A stretch of DNA of 64,000 bases from Mesorhizobium sp. B1-1-8 (GTDB lineage Bacteria; Pseudomonadota; Alphaproteobacteria; Rhizobiales; Rhizobiaceae). The stretch lies in NCBI RefSeq assembly GCF_006442795.2, contig NZ_CP083956.1:3449501-3513500 (forward strand), read 5' to 3'. Under the pieces are notes generated by a model that was given only the letters and a program-made list of their open reading frames with translations, ran no database searches and was not told the DNA's origin. A program made the position numbers and the translations under genes. Positions 1 through 9,687 of this stretch are shown piece by piece. Each line of letters opens with the position of its first letter. Within the stretch, counting starts at the first letter, position 1.

Positions 1-1925
1 AGCAGCGCCGCCTTAGGCTCGATGCCGAAGCGCTGGATTTCCTCCGCTGCCAGCACCGTCATCTCGGCGATTTCCTCCGCCGTCGGATCGACGGAGACAT
101 GGGTGTCGGTGAGAAAGATGATGCCACGCTGCGAGATCAGCATCGACAGCGTAGACAGGTCGCGGTCCTTGATGCCGGCGCGAGGACCAATGATGAGACT
201 CACATTGCGCAGATGCCGCTCGAACCTGCCTTCGAGGCCGCAGACCATGGCGTCGGCATCGCCGCGCTTCAGCGCCAATGCCGCGATCACCGTGTTGTCG
301 GTGCGCACCATGGTGCGCGCGGCTTCGGTGGTGACGCCGCGCCGGCCGGCGAGCTCGATCAGGAGGTCGACATAGTGGCGATAGCGCGGATCGTCCTCAG
401 GGTTGATCAGGCCGAAGTCGACGCCCGGCTTGATGCGCAGCCCATAGCGCTTCAGCCTGACCTCGACGACATGCGGACGGCCGATCAGGATCGGCTCGGC
501 GATGCCTTCTTCCAGCACCACCTGCGCGGCGCGCAGCACGCGTTCGTCCTCGCCGTCGGCATAGATGACGCGCTTGGCGCTCGAGGTCTTGGCCGACGAA
601 AACACCGGCTTCATCACCAGGCCTGAGCGGAAGACGAAGCGGTTCAGCTTGTCGATATAGGCGGCAAAGTCGGCGATCGGCCGCGTCGCGACGCCGGTGT
701 CGCAGGCGGCCTTCGCCACCGCCGGCGCGATGCGCAGGATAAGGCGCGGATCGAAGGGCGAGGGGATCAGGAAATCGGGGCCGAAGATCGGCGTCTCGCC
801 GGAATAGGCCCGTGCGGCGACGTCCGAAGGTTCTTCGCGGGCAAGGGCGGCGATCGCCCGCACCGCGGCCATCTTCATCTCTTCGTTGATGGCGCTGGCG
901 CCGCAGTCGAGCGCGCCGCGGAAGATGTAAGGAAAGCACAACACGTTGTTGACTTGATTGGGAAAATCGGAGCGCCCGGTGCAGATCATGGCGTCGGGCC
1001 GGGCCGCCCTTGCCGCCTCCGGCATGATCTCCGGCGTCGGGTTGGCGAGCGCCAGGATCAGCGGCTTCGGCGCCATGTGCTGCAAAAGCTCGGGCTTCAG
1101 CACGCCGGCGGCGGACAGGCCGAGGAAGACATCGGCGCCGGAGATGACATCGGCCAGCGTGCGCGCCCCGGTGTCCTTCACATAGGGGTCTTTCCAGCGG
1201 TCCATCTCCTCGACGCGGCCCTTGTAGGCGACGCCGAAACGGTCAGTGACCCAGATGTTTTCAACCTTCGCGCCGAGCGAGACGAGAAGGTTGAGGCAGG
1301 CAAGTGCCGCCGCGCCGGCGCCGGAGGTGACGATCTTGATGTCGGAGATCGTCTTGCCGGCGAATTCCAGCCCGTTGAGCACCGCCGCGGCAACGATGAT
1401 CGCGGTGCCATGCTGGTCGTCATGGAACACCGGGATGCCCATCCGGGCCTTCAGCCGCTCCTCGACCTCGAAGCACTCCGGCGCCTTGATGTCCTCGAGG
1501 TTGATGCCGCCGAAGGTCGGTTCCAGCGCCGCGACCGTCTCGACCATACGCTCGATCTCCGGCGCGTCGATCTCGATGTCGAAGACGTCGATGCCGGCGA
1601 ACTTCTTGAACAGCACCGCCTTACCTTCCATCACCGGCTTGGAAGCGAGCGGACCGATATTGCCGAGGCCGAGCACCGCTGAGCCGTTGGAGACGACGCC
1701 GACCAGATTGGCGCGCGCCGTATAGTCGGCGGCGGTGGCCGGGTTGTCGCGGATTTCGAGGCAAGGAGCGGCGACGCCGGGCGAATAGGCAAGCGCCAGG
1801 TCGCGTTGGTTGCCGAGCGGCTTGGTCGCCTGGATTTCGAGCTTTCCCGGGGTCGGGTGCTTATGGAAATAGAGCGCGGCCTCGTCGAGGTCCGACCGGG
1901 CCGTGTTCTTGCTCTCGCCGTCCAT
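1..1925 (-). CDS. maeB: NADP-dependent malic enzyme, MaeB type (3' end outside window)
   Basis: The product oxidatively decarboxylates malate to pyruvate, linking the TCA cycle to acetyl-CoA supply and NADPH. The reverse-strand frame is open from an ATG at 1925 to the window edge (641 codons). The N-terminal malic domain is clear, with YSPGVAAPC near residue 48, the [19 protein letters not shown] stretch, and FHDDQHGTA in the metal/NAD region. From about residue 440 it continues into a phosphotransacetylase-like domain, which marks the long MaeB class of about 750-770 residues; that domain is cut off here. In this class the C-terminal domain is thought to be regulatory rather than catalytic. 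The gene stands alone, with 162 bp separating its start from the SDR gene upstream. The family call is firm; cofactor preference is inferred from the domain layout. Confidence 0.93.
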   Translation of the reverse strand, partial: MDGESKNTARSDLDEAALYFHKHPTPGKLEIQATKPLGNQRDLALAYSPGVAAPCLEIRDNPATAADYTARANLVGVVSNGSAVLGLGNIGPLASKPVMEGKAVLFKKFAGIDVFDIEIDAPEIERMVETVAALEPTFGGINLEDIKAPECFEVEERLKARMGIPVFHDDQHGTAIIVAAAVLNGLEFAGKTISDIKIVTSGAGAAALACLNLLVSLGAKVENIWVTDRFGVAYKGRVEEMDRWKDPYVKDTGARTLADVISGADVFLGLSAAGVLKPELLQHMAPKPLILALANPTPEIMPEAARAARPDAMICTGRSDFPNQVNNVLCFPYIFRGALDCGASAINEEMKMAAVRAIAALAREEPSDVAARAYSGETPIFGPDFLIPSPFDPRLILRIAPAVAKAACDTGVATRPIADFAAYIDKLNRFVFRSGLVMKPVFSSAKTSSAKRVIYADGEDERVLRAAQVVLEEGIAEPILIGRPHVVEVRLKRYGLRIKPGVDFGLINPEDDPRYRHYVDLLIELAGRRGVTTEAARTMVRTDNTVIAALALKRGDADAMVCGLEGRFERHLRNVSLIIGPRAGIKDRDLSTLSMLISQRGIIFLTDTHVSVDPTAEEIAEMTVLAAEEIQRFGIEPKAAL

Positions 1926-2087
1926 GCCGGCCCTCCCTCGGTTCCAGGCTTTCGGCCCTTTTAGCATGCGGCGGCGCGTTTTCGCGACGCCAAATCACGC
2001 CAGGGACGCTGACATCGGCGAAGCGCGAATAATCGAACTATATCAGCCTGTTGGACGGGGAATCTGCAATGGATTAGCACTAGCCCG

Positions 2088-2867
2088 TCAGAAGGCGCTG
2101 ACATAAAGGCCGCCATCGACCGGGATGTTCTGGCCGGTGAGATAGCCGGCATGGACCGAACAGAGGAAGGCGCAGATCTGGCCGAATTCCTCCGGCGTGC
2201 CCAGCCGCTTTGCCGGCACGTCGGCGCTGATGCGGGCCTTGCGCGCGGCAGCCGCGGCCGGATCTTCCGGCGTGCCGGCTTCGTGCGGGCCGCGCAGCCG
2301 GTCGGTGTCGAGCTTGCCGGGCAACAGGCTGTTGATGGTCACATTGCGGTCGATCACGGTACGCGCCACGCCGGCGAGGAACGAGGTCAGGCCGGCGCGG
2401 GCGCCGGACGATAGGTCGAGCCCGGGGATGGGCACATAGACCGACAGCGAGGTGATGTTGACGATGCGGCCGAAGCCGCGCTTCGCCATGCCGTCGATCA
2501 CCGCCTGGATCAATTCGATCGGCGTCACCATGTTTTGTGTCACGCCTTCGAGGATTTTTGCCCGATCGAGCTCGCGGAAATCGCGAAAGGGCGGGCCGCC
2601 ATTGTTGTTGACCAGGATGTCGGGATGCGGGCAGGCGGCGAGCATCGCCTTCTGGACCTCGGGCTTCGACACGTCGCCGGCCACCTCCGTCACCGTCACG
2701 CCGTAGCGCTGGCGAAGTTCAGTGGCGGTCTTCGCCACCAGTTCGGCATTGCGCCCGTTGACGACGATGTCGCATCCGGCTTCGGCCAGCGCCATGGCGC
2801 AGCCGCGTCCAAGTCCCTTGCTGGAAGCGCAGACGATGGCCTTCTTTCCGCGAATGCCGAGATCCAT
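2088..2867 (-). CDS. Divergent SDR-family protein lacking the canonical YxxxK pair
   Basis: A 259-residue short-chain dehydrogenase/reductase-fold protein. The N-terminal cofactor region is seen as ASSKGLGRG (about residues 14-22) and the NNNGGPP stretch stands where NNAG is usual. The catalytic region is odd. After the conserved serine in NITSLSVY, the position of the catalytic Tyr-x-x-x-Lys reads SSGAR, so Ser and Arg replace Tyr and Lys. A subgroup annotated as BKR-like SDRs with an imperfect catalytic tetrad is known, so this may be a family feature rather than damage. The C-terminal NIPVDGG motif is typical of SDRs. The ATG at 2867 follows a GGAGAAA ribosome site. Substrate unknown; 3-oxoacyl-ACP reductase would be a generic label only. 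Confidence 0.8.
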   Translation of the reverse strand: MDLGIRGKKAIVCASSKGLGRGCAMALAEAGCDIVVNGRNAELVAKTATELRQRYGVTVTEVAGDVSKPEVQKAMLAACPHPDILVNNNGGPPFRDFRELDRAKILEGVTQNMVTPIELIQAVIDGMAKRGFGRIVNITSLSVYVPIPGLDLSSGARAGLTSFLAGVARTVIDRNVTINSLLPGKLDTDRLRGPHEAGTPEDPAAAAARKARISADVPAKRLGTPEEFGQICAFLCSVHAGYLTGQNIPVDGGLYVSAF

Positions 2868-2985
2868 GGTGATTTCTCCTTTTTCGAAGGCGGCAAGCTA
2901 GCGCTTGGGCTGGACCAACCGCAACCGTCATACGGTTGTTGCATGAATCGAGGCATAGGCACGCGAAAGCAAAGGTGAAATCGCG

Positions 2986-3816
2986 ATGTCAGGCCCAGAG
3001 CCCCGCACTTTCCGTGCTATGTTCATTTCTGACGTGCATCTCGGGTCGAAGGCGGCCAAGGCCGACTTCCTGATCGATTTCCTGCGTTACCACGATGCCG
3101 ATATCATTTATCTGGTCGGCGACATCGTCGACGGCTGGCGCCTGCGGCGCAGCTGGCACTGGCCGCAGAGCCACAACGACGTCGTGCAAAAACTGCTGCG
3201 CAAGGCGCGCAAGGGCGCCTCGATCACCTATATCGCCGGCAATCACGACGAATTCGCCCGCCAGTTCCAGGGCGTGCATTTCGGCGGCATCGTCGTTGCC
3301 GACCGCGCCACCCACGAGACTGCCGACGGCAGGCGCCTGCTGGTCATCCATGGCGACCAGTTCGACACCGTGGTGCACAACCAGCGCTGGCTCGCCTATC
3401 TCGGCGACCATGCCTATGACGCCGCGATGATTGTCAACCGCGTCGTGACGAAACTGCGGCAGTGGCTCGGTCTGCCTTACTGGTCGTTTTCGTCCTGGGC
3501 CAAGGTCAAGGTCAAGAAGGCTGTAAACTTCATCGGTTCGTTCCAGACGGTGCTCAGCGAGGAAGCGCGGCGCTCGCATGTCGACGGCGTGATCTGCGGC
3601 CATATCCACCACGCCGCGATCGAAAACTATGGCGACGTGCAGTACATCAATACTGGCGACTGGGTGGAAAGCTGCACCGCGGTGGTCGAGCATTTCGACG
3701 GCCGCATGGAGATCCTGACCTGGGCACATGTCCTGCCCGACGCTCCGGCCGGCAACGAGGTGCTGGTGCCGGTCGATATCATCGGCCTCAAGGGCAGGGC
3801 GGCGCAGGCCGCCTGA
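2986..3816 (+). CDS. LpxH-like UDP-2,3-diacylglucosamine diphosphatase / metallophosphoesterase
   Basis: A 276-residue calcineurin-like phosphoesterase. All five metal-binding blocks are present in order: SDVHLGS, GDIVDGW, GNHDEF, HGDQFD and GHIHH. This arrangement matches the LpxH group, which cleaves UDP-2,3-diacylglucosamine to lipid X in lipid A synthesis at the inner membrane. Rhizobiales also carry LpxI-type enzymes, so the physiological substrate is not certain from sequence. The ATG at 2986 is the first start in an open frame and the MFISDVHLGS block follows closely. A 7-bp stem hairpin without a T run lies just behind the stop. The next gene is on the same strand but 160 bp away, so a shared operon is doubtful. 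Confidence 0.8.
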   Translation: MSGPEPRTFRAMFISDVHLGSKAAKADFLIDFLRYHDADIIYLVGDIVDGWRLRRSWHWPQSHNDVVQKLLRKARKGASITYIAGNHDEFARQFQGVHFGGIVVADRATHETADGRRLLVIHGDQFDTVVHNQRWLAYLGDHAYDAAMIVNRVVTKLRQWLGLPYWSFSSWAKVKVKKAVNFIGSFQTVLSEEARRSHVDGVICGHIHHAAIENYGDVQYINTGDWVESCTAVVEHFDGRMEILTWAHVLPDAPAGNEVLVPVDIIGLKGRAAQAA

Positions 3817-3827
3817 GCGCACATCCC

Positions 3828-3846
3828 CGAGGCGTCGAGCGCCTCG
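3828..3846 (+). other. Short perfect hairpin after the phosphoesterase gene
   Basis: A 7-bp perfect stem, CGAGGCG paired with CGCCTCG, with a 5-base loop sits 11 bases behind the stop codon. No T tract follows, so it is a weak or factor-dependent terminator candidate or an mRNA-stabilising hairpin. Confidence 0.35.
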
Positions 3847-3978
3847 AGGGCTGGGATGCTTTGTCTTTCAACAGCTTTAGCCCGATCGATTGGTCCAGGC
3901 AGTTTCACCGCGCCTGGCCTCATGTTAGGGATCGAGACGCGTTGCAACCCGGAGAGTGCAGCGCAATTGGATCGATTC

Positions 3979-5193
3979 ATGTCGCTGCCGCCGCTTTCGC
4001 CTGAACAATTGGTCAAACCTCGCCATTTTGAACTGCGCATGGGCCTGATCTTCGCGACCTTGTTCGTCTCGCAAGGCACTCATCTGCCTTACTTTCCGCT
4101 CTGGTTGCAGGCGAAAGGTTTTCATGCCGAGCAGATCGCCGTCATCCTGGCGGCGCCGATGTTTTTGCGCGTGGTGACGACGCCGCTGCTCACGGCCTTT
4201 GCCGACCGGGCAAAGGATCGCGCCAATGTCTATGTCGCGCTGGTCGCGGCATCGATGGTCATTTCGGCAGGCTATTTCCTGCCGGCGACCTATGCGATCG
4301 TGCTTGCGGTATCGCTGCTGCTGACGATCGTCTGGACACCGCATTCGCCGATCGCCGATTCGCTGGCGCTGTCGGGCGTGCGCCGCTTCGGTTCCAACTA
4401 CACCGCCATGCGCAAATGGGGGTCGATCTCCTATCTCTGCGCCAATGTGGCTGGCGGCTTCATCCTGGCGGCCACCGGCCCTCGGGCCGTTCCGGCGATC
4501 ATCTTCGTGGCCCTTGCCGCGGCGCTCGTCGCGGGACTGCTGGCGCCGCGCATGGGACGGCCGCGCCGCGCCTCACCGCTTTCGGCGACCGAGATCCAAC
4601 ATTCGGCGCCGGGCCTGCTCAATGCCTATTTCGTCTATTTCACCCTCGGCGTCGGCATCATCACCGCCAGCCACGCCTTCCTCTACGGCTTTGTGTCGAT
4701 CTACTGGAAATCGGTCGGCATCAGCGATTCCGTCGTCGGCCTACTATGGGCCTGGGGCGTGGTGTCCGAGGTCTGCATGTTTTTGTTTTTCAACCGCATT
4801 TTCGCTTCCGTGTCGGTGGTCAGGGTGATGGTGATCGCCAGCATCGGCTCGATCGTGCGCTGGATCGCTTTTCCGCTGATCTGGCCGCTCGGCCTTGGCG
4901 TGGCAGGTTTTTTCGGCGTCCAGACACTGCATTCGGTGTCGGTGGCCATGGTGCTGATCGGCCTGCAAAAGATGATCGGCGAGACGGTTTCCGAAGAGCG
5001 TACGGGCGCGGCGCAAGGCATCGCCTACTTCTTCAACGGCTTCTTCATGGCCGCGGTGACGCTCGCTTCCGGCCCGCTCTATGATCGCTTCGGCGTCGAC
5101 GGTTTCCTGGCTATGATCCCGATCGCGATCATTGGTCTTGCACTGATCGGGCTTGCCGCGCGCTCAGCCCCACAGCGCACTGTCAGGGGGTGA
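3979..5193 (+). CDS. MFS transporter of the MFS_1-like / nucleoside-sugar proton symporter type
   Basis: A 404-residue membrane protein with about 12 hydrophobic segments. The N-terminal block FVSQGTHLPYFPLWLQAKG and the later RKWGSISY and AAQGIAYFFNGFF segments are characteristic of the HcaT/LacY-like group (MFS_1_like) rather than drug exporters. The frame is open from further upstream, with an ATG at 3922. The ATG at 3979 is preferred because the protein then starts just before the first conserved segment. The substrate cannot be read from the sequence. Its last 30 bases overlap the end of the convergent dipeptide epimerase gene, and no terminator is visible between them. Confidence 0.82.
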   Translation: MSLPPLSPEQLVKPRHFELRMGLIFATLFVSQGTHLPYFPLWLQAKGFHAEQIAVILAAPMFLRVVTTPLLTAFADRAKDRANVYVALVAASMVISAGYFLPATYAIVLAVSLLLTIVWTPHSPIADSLALSGVRRFGSNYTAMRKWGSISYLCANVAGGFILAATGPRAVPAIIFVALAAALVAGLLAPRMGRPRRASPLSATEIQHSAPGLLNAYFVYFTLGVGIITASHAFLYGFVSIYWKSVGISDSVVGLLWAWGVVSEVCMFLFFNRIFASVSVVRVMVIASIGSIVRWIAFPLIWPLGLGVAGFFGVQTLHSVSVAMVLIGLQKMIGETVSEERTGAAQGIAYFFNGFFMAAVTLASGPLYDRFGVDGFLAMIPIAIIGLALIGLAARSAPQRTVRG

Positions 5194-6147
5194 GACCAGC
5201 GATCCGCGGTAGACAAGGCCAGGCTCGTGGTCGCGCGCCAAAAGCAGCGGCCCGTCGAGGTCGACGAAATCGGCTCCTTGAGCCAGCAGCACAGCCGGTG
5301 CCATGGCGAGCGAGGTGCCGACCATGCAGCCCACCATCACACCGAAGCCCAGTTCGCGGGCGCGGGCGCGAAGCTTGAGCGCTTCGGTCAGGCCGCCCGA
5401 CTTGTCGAGCTTGATATTGACGGCGTCATAGAGGCCGACCAGCGAATCGAGGTCCTTTGCCTCATGCACGCTTTCATCGGCGCAGATCGGCACCGGATGC
5501 GCGATCTGGCGCAAGATGCCGTCGCGACCGGCGGGAAGCGGCTGTTCGACCAGCGCGATGCGATGCTGTGCGGCAAAAGCGAGATTCTCGACGACATTGT
5601 CGTCCGTCCACCCCTCATTGGCATCGAGGATGATGCGGCTCTCGGGCGCGGTTTCGGTGACCGCGCGGATGCGCGCGATATCGTTGACGCCGCCGATCTT
5701 GACTTTGAGCAGCGGCCGGGTGGCGTTGGCGCGCGCTTGCGCCGCCATGGCTTCCGGCTCGGCGAGCGACAGCGTGTAGGCGGTTTCCAGGGCGTGCAGC
5801 GGAGCCGCGCCAATGGCATTCGCCACCGGCTTGCCGCTCAGCTTGGCCTCGAGGTCCCAAAGCGCGCAGTCGATGGCATTGCGGGCTGCGCCGGCCGGCA
5901 TGACATCCAGCAGCGCGGTTCGGCCGATGCCGTCCACGATCTGCTTTCGCATCGCCTCGATCGCGGCGCGCACGCCCTCCATGGTCTCGCCATAACGCTT
6001 GTAGGGAACGCATTCGCCACGCCCGACATGGCCGTTTTCGCCGATCGTGCAGGTAATGACCTCGGCTTCGGTTTTCGATCCGCGCGAGATGGTGAAGGTG
6101 CCGGCAATCGGAAACCGCTCGGCCTCGACCGAAATGACACGCGCCAT
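5164..6147 (-). CDS. L-Ala-D/L-Glu (dipeptide) epimerase, enolase superfamily
   Basis: A 327-residue enolase-superfamily enzyme. Predicted active-site residues match the L-Ala-D/L-Glu epimerase family: Lys148 and Lys150 in LKVKIG, metal ligands Asp175 (DANEGW), Glu201 (VEQPLP) and Asp224 (CADES), and Lys246 in NIKLDKSGG. This enzyme converts L-Ala-D-Glu from murein turnover to L-Ala-L-Glu so that it can be degraded. The ATG at 6147 is chosen over one 48 bases upstream because GGAGAAG sits at the right distance. The 3' end overlaps the convergent MFS gene by 30 bp. Family assignment is strong. The exact dipeptide preference is inferred, since this superfamily varies in specificity. Confidence 0.88.
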   Translation of the reverse strand: MARVISVEAERFPIAGTFTISRGSKTEAEVITCTIGENGHVGRGECVPYKRYGETMEGVRAAIEAMRKQIVDGIGRTALLDVMPAGAARNAIDCALWDLEAKLSGKPVANAIGAAPLHALETAYTLSLAEPEAMAAQARANATRPLLKVKIGGVNDIARIRAVTETAPESRIILDANEGWTDDNVVENLAFAAQHRIALVEQPLPAGRDGILRQIAHPVPICADESVHEAKDLDSLVGLYDAVNIKLDKSGGLTEALKLRARARELGFGVMVGCMVGTSLAMAPAVLLAQGADFVDLDGPLLLARDHEPGLVYRGSLVSPPDSALWG

Positions 6148-6224
6148 AATTTTCTTCTCCGGCTGTGCAACACCAGTCTGCCGGCAAATCGACACGCCGG
6201 TCCGGTCACGCTAAACAGGACGCC

Positions 6225-7406
6225 ATGTTGACCATCCGCAAACGCGGCGCAAGCGCCGCCGCCAGCGACAACCACCAGCCGCGCATCGCCGTCGGCGAGG
6301 AAGGCGGGGTGCTCGGCTGCGCTTTTTCCGGCGTCTGGACAACACGGACCGTCGCATCGGTCGATGCCGAGATGCGCAAGATAGAGAAGCGCGGCGACGC
6401 CAAGACGCTGATGCTCGACCTTTCGCAAATCGAGAAGTTGGACACGGCCGGCGCCTGGCTGATCGATCGGCTGGCCTGCGCGTTCGAGAAGAAGGGTGTC
6501 GAAGTCCATGTCCAGGGGCAGAGCGAGATCGCCTCGATCCTGCTCGGCGCCGTCGGCGACGCGGTTCGCCGCGAGCCCGAATCGGGACCTTCCGGACCGC
6601 CCAACATCATCCTGCGCGCGCTGGAGGCGCTCGGCCGGCGTGTCTACGAGATGCGCGACGATTTCCTCGCCTCGATGAACATTCTCGGCGCCACCATTCG
6701 CGGCGCGCAGATGAAGCTCGGCCGCGGCCATGCCGTCAATCCGGCGGCAATCTTCAACCAGATCGACCGCATGGGCGTCGGCGCCATTCCGGTCGTGGTG
6801 CTGATGTCGGCCATCGTCGGCGCCATCGTTGCCCAGCAGGGCGCCTATCAGCTGAGCTATTTCGGCGCCGATATCTTCGTCGTCGACCTCGTCGGCGTGC
6901 TGATCCTGCGCGAGCTCGGCGTGCTGATGACGGCGATCATGATCGCCGGCCGCTCCGGCAGCGCCATTACCGCCGAAATCGGCTCGATGAAAATGCGCGA
7001 GGAGGTCGATGCGCTGAAGGTGATCGGGCTGAACCCGATCGGCGTGCTGGTCTTTCCCAGGCTGGTCGCGCTGGTGATCGCGCTGCCATGCCTGACCATC
7101 ATCGCCAATTTCGCCGCGCTCGGCGGCGGCATTATCGCGGCCTGGCTCTATTCCGGCATCGAGCCCACCGCCTTCATCGACCGGCTGCGCGTCGCCATCG
7201 ATCTCAGCACCATTTTCGCCGGGCTGATCAAGGCGCCGTTCATGGCCATGATCATCGGCACCATCGCCTCCGTCGAAGGCATGAAGGTCGGCGGCAGCGC
7301 CGAATCGCTCGGCCTGCACGTGACCGCCTCGGTGGTGAAGTCGATCTTCGTCGTCATCATCCTCGACGGGCTTTTCGCCATGTTCTACGCATCGATCGAG
7401 TTCTGA
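6225..7406 (+). CDS. Mla-type ABC transporter permease with N-terminal STAS domain
   Basis: A 393-residue fusion of a STAS-like domain (about residues 1-110, with LMLDLSQIEKLDTAGAWLID) and an MlaE-type permease (about 140-393). The permease part shows the family's conserved ELGVLMTAIMIAGRSGSA and MKMREEVDALKVIGLNP stretches and about five membrane segments. In E. coli the STAS protein MlaB is a separate subunit; here it is fused to MlaE. The ATG at 6225 follows CAGGA. The stop is one base away from the ATPase start, so the genes are translationally close. Expected role: inner-membrane core of a system that moves phospholipids or other lipids between inner and outer membranes. Confidence 0.9.
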   Translation: MLTIRKRGASAAASDNHQPRIAVGEEGGVLGCAFSGVWTTRTVASVDAEMRKIEKRGDAKTLMLDLSQIEKLDTAGAWLIDRLACAFEKKGVEVHVQGQSEIASILLGAVGDAVRREPESGPSGPPNIILRALEALGRRVYEMRDDFLASMNILGATIRGAQMKLGRGHAVNPAAIFNQIDRMGVGAIPVVVLMSAIVGAIVAQQGAYQLSYFGADIFVVDLVGVLILRELGVLMTAIMIAGRSGSAITAEIGSMKMREEVDALKVIGLNPIGVLVFPRLVALVIALPCLTIIANFAALGGGIIAAWLYSGIEPTAFIDRLRVAIDLSTIFAGLIKAPFMAMIIGTIASVEGMKVGGSAESLGLHVTASVVKSIFVVIILDGLFAMFYASIEF

Positions 7407-7407
7407 G

Positions 7408-8220
7408 ATGGCGAACGGCAATGGAGCCACGGCGGCGGAGGATGCGGGCGAGAACGAGATCGTGCTTTCGGTGCGAGACGTCACCGTTGCCATCGACGAC
7501 AGGCTGATCCTCGAGAAGCTCTCGCTCGACATCAGGCGCGGCGAGATCCTTGGCTTTGTCGGCGCCTCGGGCGCCGGTAAGTCCGTCCTGTTGCGAACCA
7601 TCCTCGGCCTGATGCCGAAGCAGTCGGGGACGATCACGCTGTTCGGCGTCGACGTGGAGAAGGCGAGCGACATCGAGCGCCTGCGCATCGACATGCGGCT
7701 TGGCGTTCTTTTCCAGCATGGCGCGCTGTTTTCGGCGCTGACGGTGCAGGAAAATGTGCAGGTGCCGATGCGCGAATATCTCGATCTGCCGAAGAAGCTG
7801 ATGGACGAGTTGGCGCTGCTGAAGGTCGAGCTGGTCGGGCTGCCGCCCGATGCAGCGCAAAAATTTCCCTCCGAGCTTTCCGGCGGCATGATCAAGCGCG
7901 CGGCCCTGGCGCGCGCGCTGGCGCTCGACCCGGACATCGTCTTTCTCGACGAGCCGACATCGGGCCTCGATCCGATCAGCGCGGCCGAGTTCGACGAGCT
8001 GGTCGTCAAGCTGCGCGACACCATGGATCTGACCGTCTACATGGTCACGCACGACCTCGACACGCTGTTTACCGCCTGCGACCACGTGGCGGTGCTCGGC
8101 AAGAAGAAGGTGCTGGTCGAAGGCACGATCGACGACATGCTGAAGAGCGAGGAGCCGTGGGTGAAATCCTATTTCCGCGGAAAACGCGCCCGGCAGCTTG
8201 ATCTTGCGGCGCGCGCATAG
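7408..8220 (+). CDS. ABC transporter ATP-binding protein, MlaF type
   Basis: A 270-residue ATPase with Walker A GASGAGKSV, signature LSGGMIKRAALARAL, Walker B DIVFLDEPTSGLDP and switch His in VTHDLD. The GGMIKR form of the signature is typical of MlaF/Ttg2A-type ATPases of MCE systems. It starts one base after the permease stop and precedes the MCE substrate-binding gene by 14 bases, so all are almost certainly one transcript. It powers the lipid transporter. Whether flow is toward or away from the outer membrane cannot be read here. Confidence 0.93.
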   Translation: MANGNGATAAEDAGENEIVLSVRDVTVAIDDRLILEKLSLDIRRGEILGFVGASGAGKSVLLRTILGLMPKQSGTITLFGVDVEKASDIERLRIDMRLGVLFQHGALFSALTVQENVQVPMREYLDLPKKLMDELALLKVELVGLPPDAAQKFPSELSGGMIKRAALARALALDPDIVFLDEPTSGLDPISAAEFDELVVKLRDTMDLTVYMVTHDLDTLFTACDHVAVLGKKKVLVEGTIDDMLKSEEPWVKSYFRGKRARQLDLAARA

Positions 8221-8234
8221 CCATAAGTGGGGCA

Positions 8235-9608
8235 ATGGAAACAAGAGCCAACTATGTAATTGTCGGCATCTTCACGCTGGTCGCGATCCTCGCGGCCTTC
8301 GCCTTCGTCTATTGGACCGCCAATATCGGCAACAGGGGTGTGACGGCGACGCTGCTCGTGCGTATTCCGGGTTCGGCCTCCGGCCTCGGCCCCGGCAGTC
8401 TGGTGCTGTTCAACGGCGTCAGGGTCGGTGTGGTCAAACGTGTCGATATCGACCCCAACGATCCGTCAGCCGCCATTGCCACCACCGAAGTCGGAAGGAA
8501 TACGCCGCTCACCAAATCGACGCGGGCGGATATCGGCATTTCCGGGCTCAGCGGCCAGGCCAATCTCGAACTCAAAGGAGCCGGCGCCAAGGAGGCAAGG
8601 CTGCTCGACGAAGCCGAAAACGAAGGCAAGGTCGCCGTGATCGTCGCCAATCCCTCGGCCGTGACCAACCTTTTGCAGACGGCGCAAGACATCTTCGAGC
8701 GGGCCGACAAAGTGCTTTCGGAACTCGAAGGCTTCACCAAGGACGTTCGCGGGCCGCTGACGCAGACCGTCAAGAATGTCGAGACCTTCTCGGACGCGCT
8801 GGCCAAGAATTCGGACGGCATCGACAAGTTCCTGTCCGCGGTCAGCTCGCTTTCGGACCAGTTGAAAAACGTGTCGGGCAGGCTCGACAGCACGCTGAAG
8901 GCGGCCGAAGGCCTGCTTAATGCCGTCGACAAGGACCAGATCAAGAGCATTGTCGCCAATGTCGATACCGTCACCGCCAATTTGAAGGAAACCTCCAAGC
9001 AGTTCGACACCGTCATCGACAACGTCAACACGGCGGTCGTCTCGATCAACGAATTCGCCAAGCAGACGCAAGGCACGCTGGCCAAGGCCAACGGCGTGCT
9101 TGACAGCATCGATCCGGCCGACGTGCGTGCGGCGCTCTCTAATATCCAGAAGGCCAGCGACAATGCCGACAAGGCCGCCGCCGACATCGCCAAGGTCACC
9201 GACAAGATCGCCAACCGCGCCGACGACATCAACGAAACCATCAAGGACGCCCGTCAGCTCGCCCAGCGCCTCAACGATGCCTCCGTGCGTGTCGACGGTA
9301 TCCTGGCCAAGGTCGATCAGCTGCTCGGATCCGGCGAGGCCAACGGCGTGATGGCCGATGCCAGGTCGACGCTGAAATCCTTCAAGCAGGTTGCCGACAC
9401 GCTGAACGCCCGTCTCGGCACCATCGTCGACAATCTTTCGCGCTTCTCGGGCTCGGGGCTGCAGAATGTGGAGGCGCTGGTGCAGGACAGCCGGCGCTCG
9501 ATCAACCGCATCGAGGAAGCGGTCACCGATCTCAGCCGCAATCCGCAGCGCATCCTGTCGGGCGGCGAGGGCGAGGTCCGGCAGTTCGACGGCAGGGCGC
9601 GGCGTTGA
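8235..9608 (+). CDS. MlaD-family MCE-domain protein with long helical tail
   Basis: A 457-residue protein with one N-terminal membrane anchor (about residues 5-27, NYVIVGIFTLVAILAAFAF), then an MCE domain (about 38-120). The remaining roughly 300 residues are heptad-rich and predicted helical. They are full of regularly spaced Asn, Asp and Val, for example repeated TVTANLKETSKQFDTVIDN-like units. E. coli MlaD is under 200 residues; the long tail is closer to the extended MCE proteins seen in Rhizobiales and mycobacteria. It may form a periplasm-spanning channel or bind the outer-membrane partner. Operon position third. Confidence 0.9.
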   Translation: METRANYVIVGIFTLVAILAAFAFVYWTANIGNRGVTATLLVRIPGSASGLGPGSLVLFNGVRVGVVKRVDIDPNDPSAAIATTEVGRNTPLTKSTRADIGISGLSGQANLELKGAGAKEARLLDEAENEGKVAVIVANPSAVTNLLQTAQDIFERADKVLSELEGFTKDVRGPLTQTVKNVETFSDALAKNSDGIDKFLSAVSSLSDQLKNVSGRLDSTLKAAEGLLNAVDKDQIKSIVANVDTVTANLKETSKQFDTVIDNVNTAVVSINEFAKQTQGTLAKANGVLDSIDPADVRAALSNIQKASDNADKAAADIAKVTDKIANRADDINETIKDARQLAQRLNDASVRVDGILAKVDQLLGSGEANGVMADARSTLKSFKQVADTLNARLGTIVDNLSRFSGSGLQNVEALVQDSRRSINRIEEAVTDLSRNPQRILSGGEGEVRQFDGRARR

Positions 9609-9687
9609 CTTCGGCCGCCGCGAACGCCAAGAACGTGAACTGCAAGTGTGGGTTGATCGTAAGATCCGGGGACAACGGGGATCGGGC

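Noticed and set aside
5838..8024. 728-codon reverse-strand frame over the lipid-transporter genes
   Set aside because: Its translation is low-complexity Asp/His/Gln-rich and it lies antisense to well-supported mlaE/mlaF-like genes; a GC-rich shadow frame.
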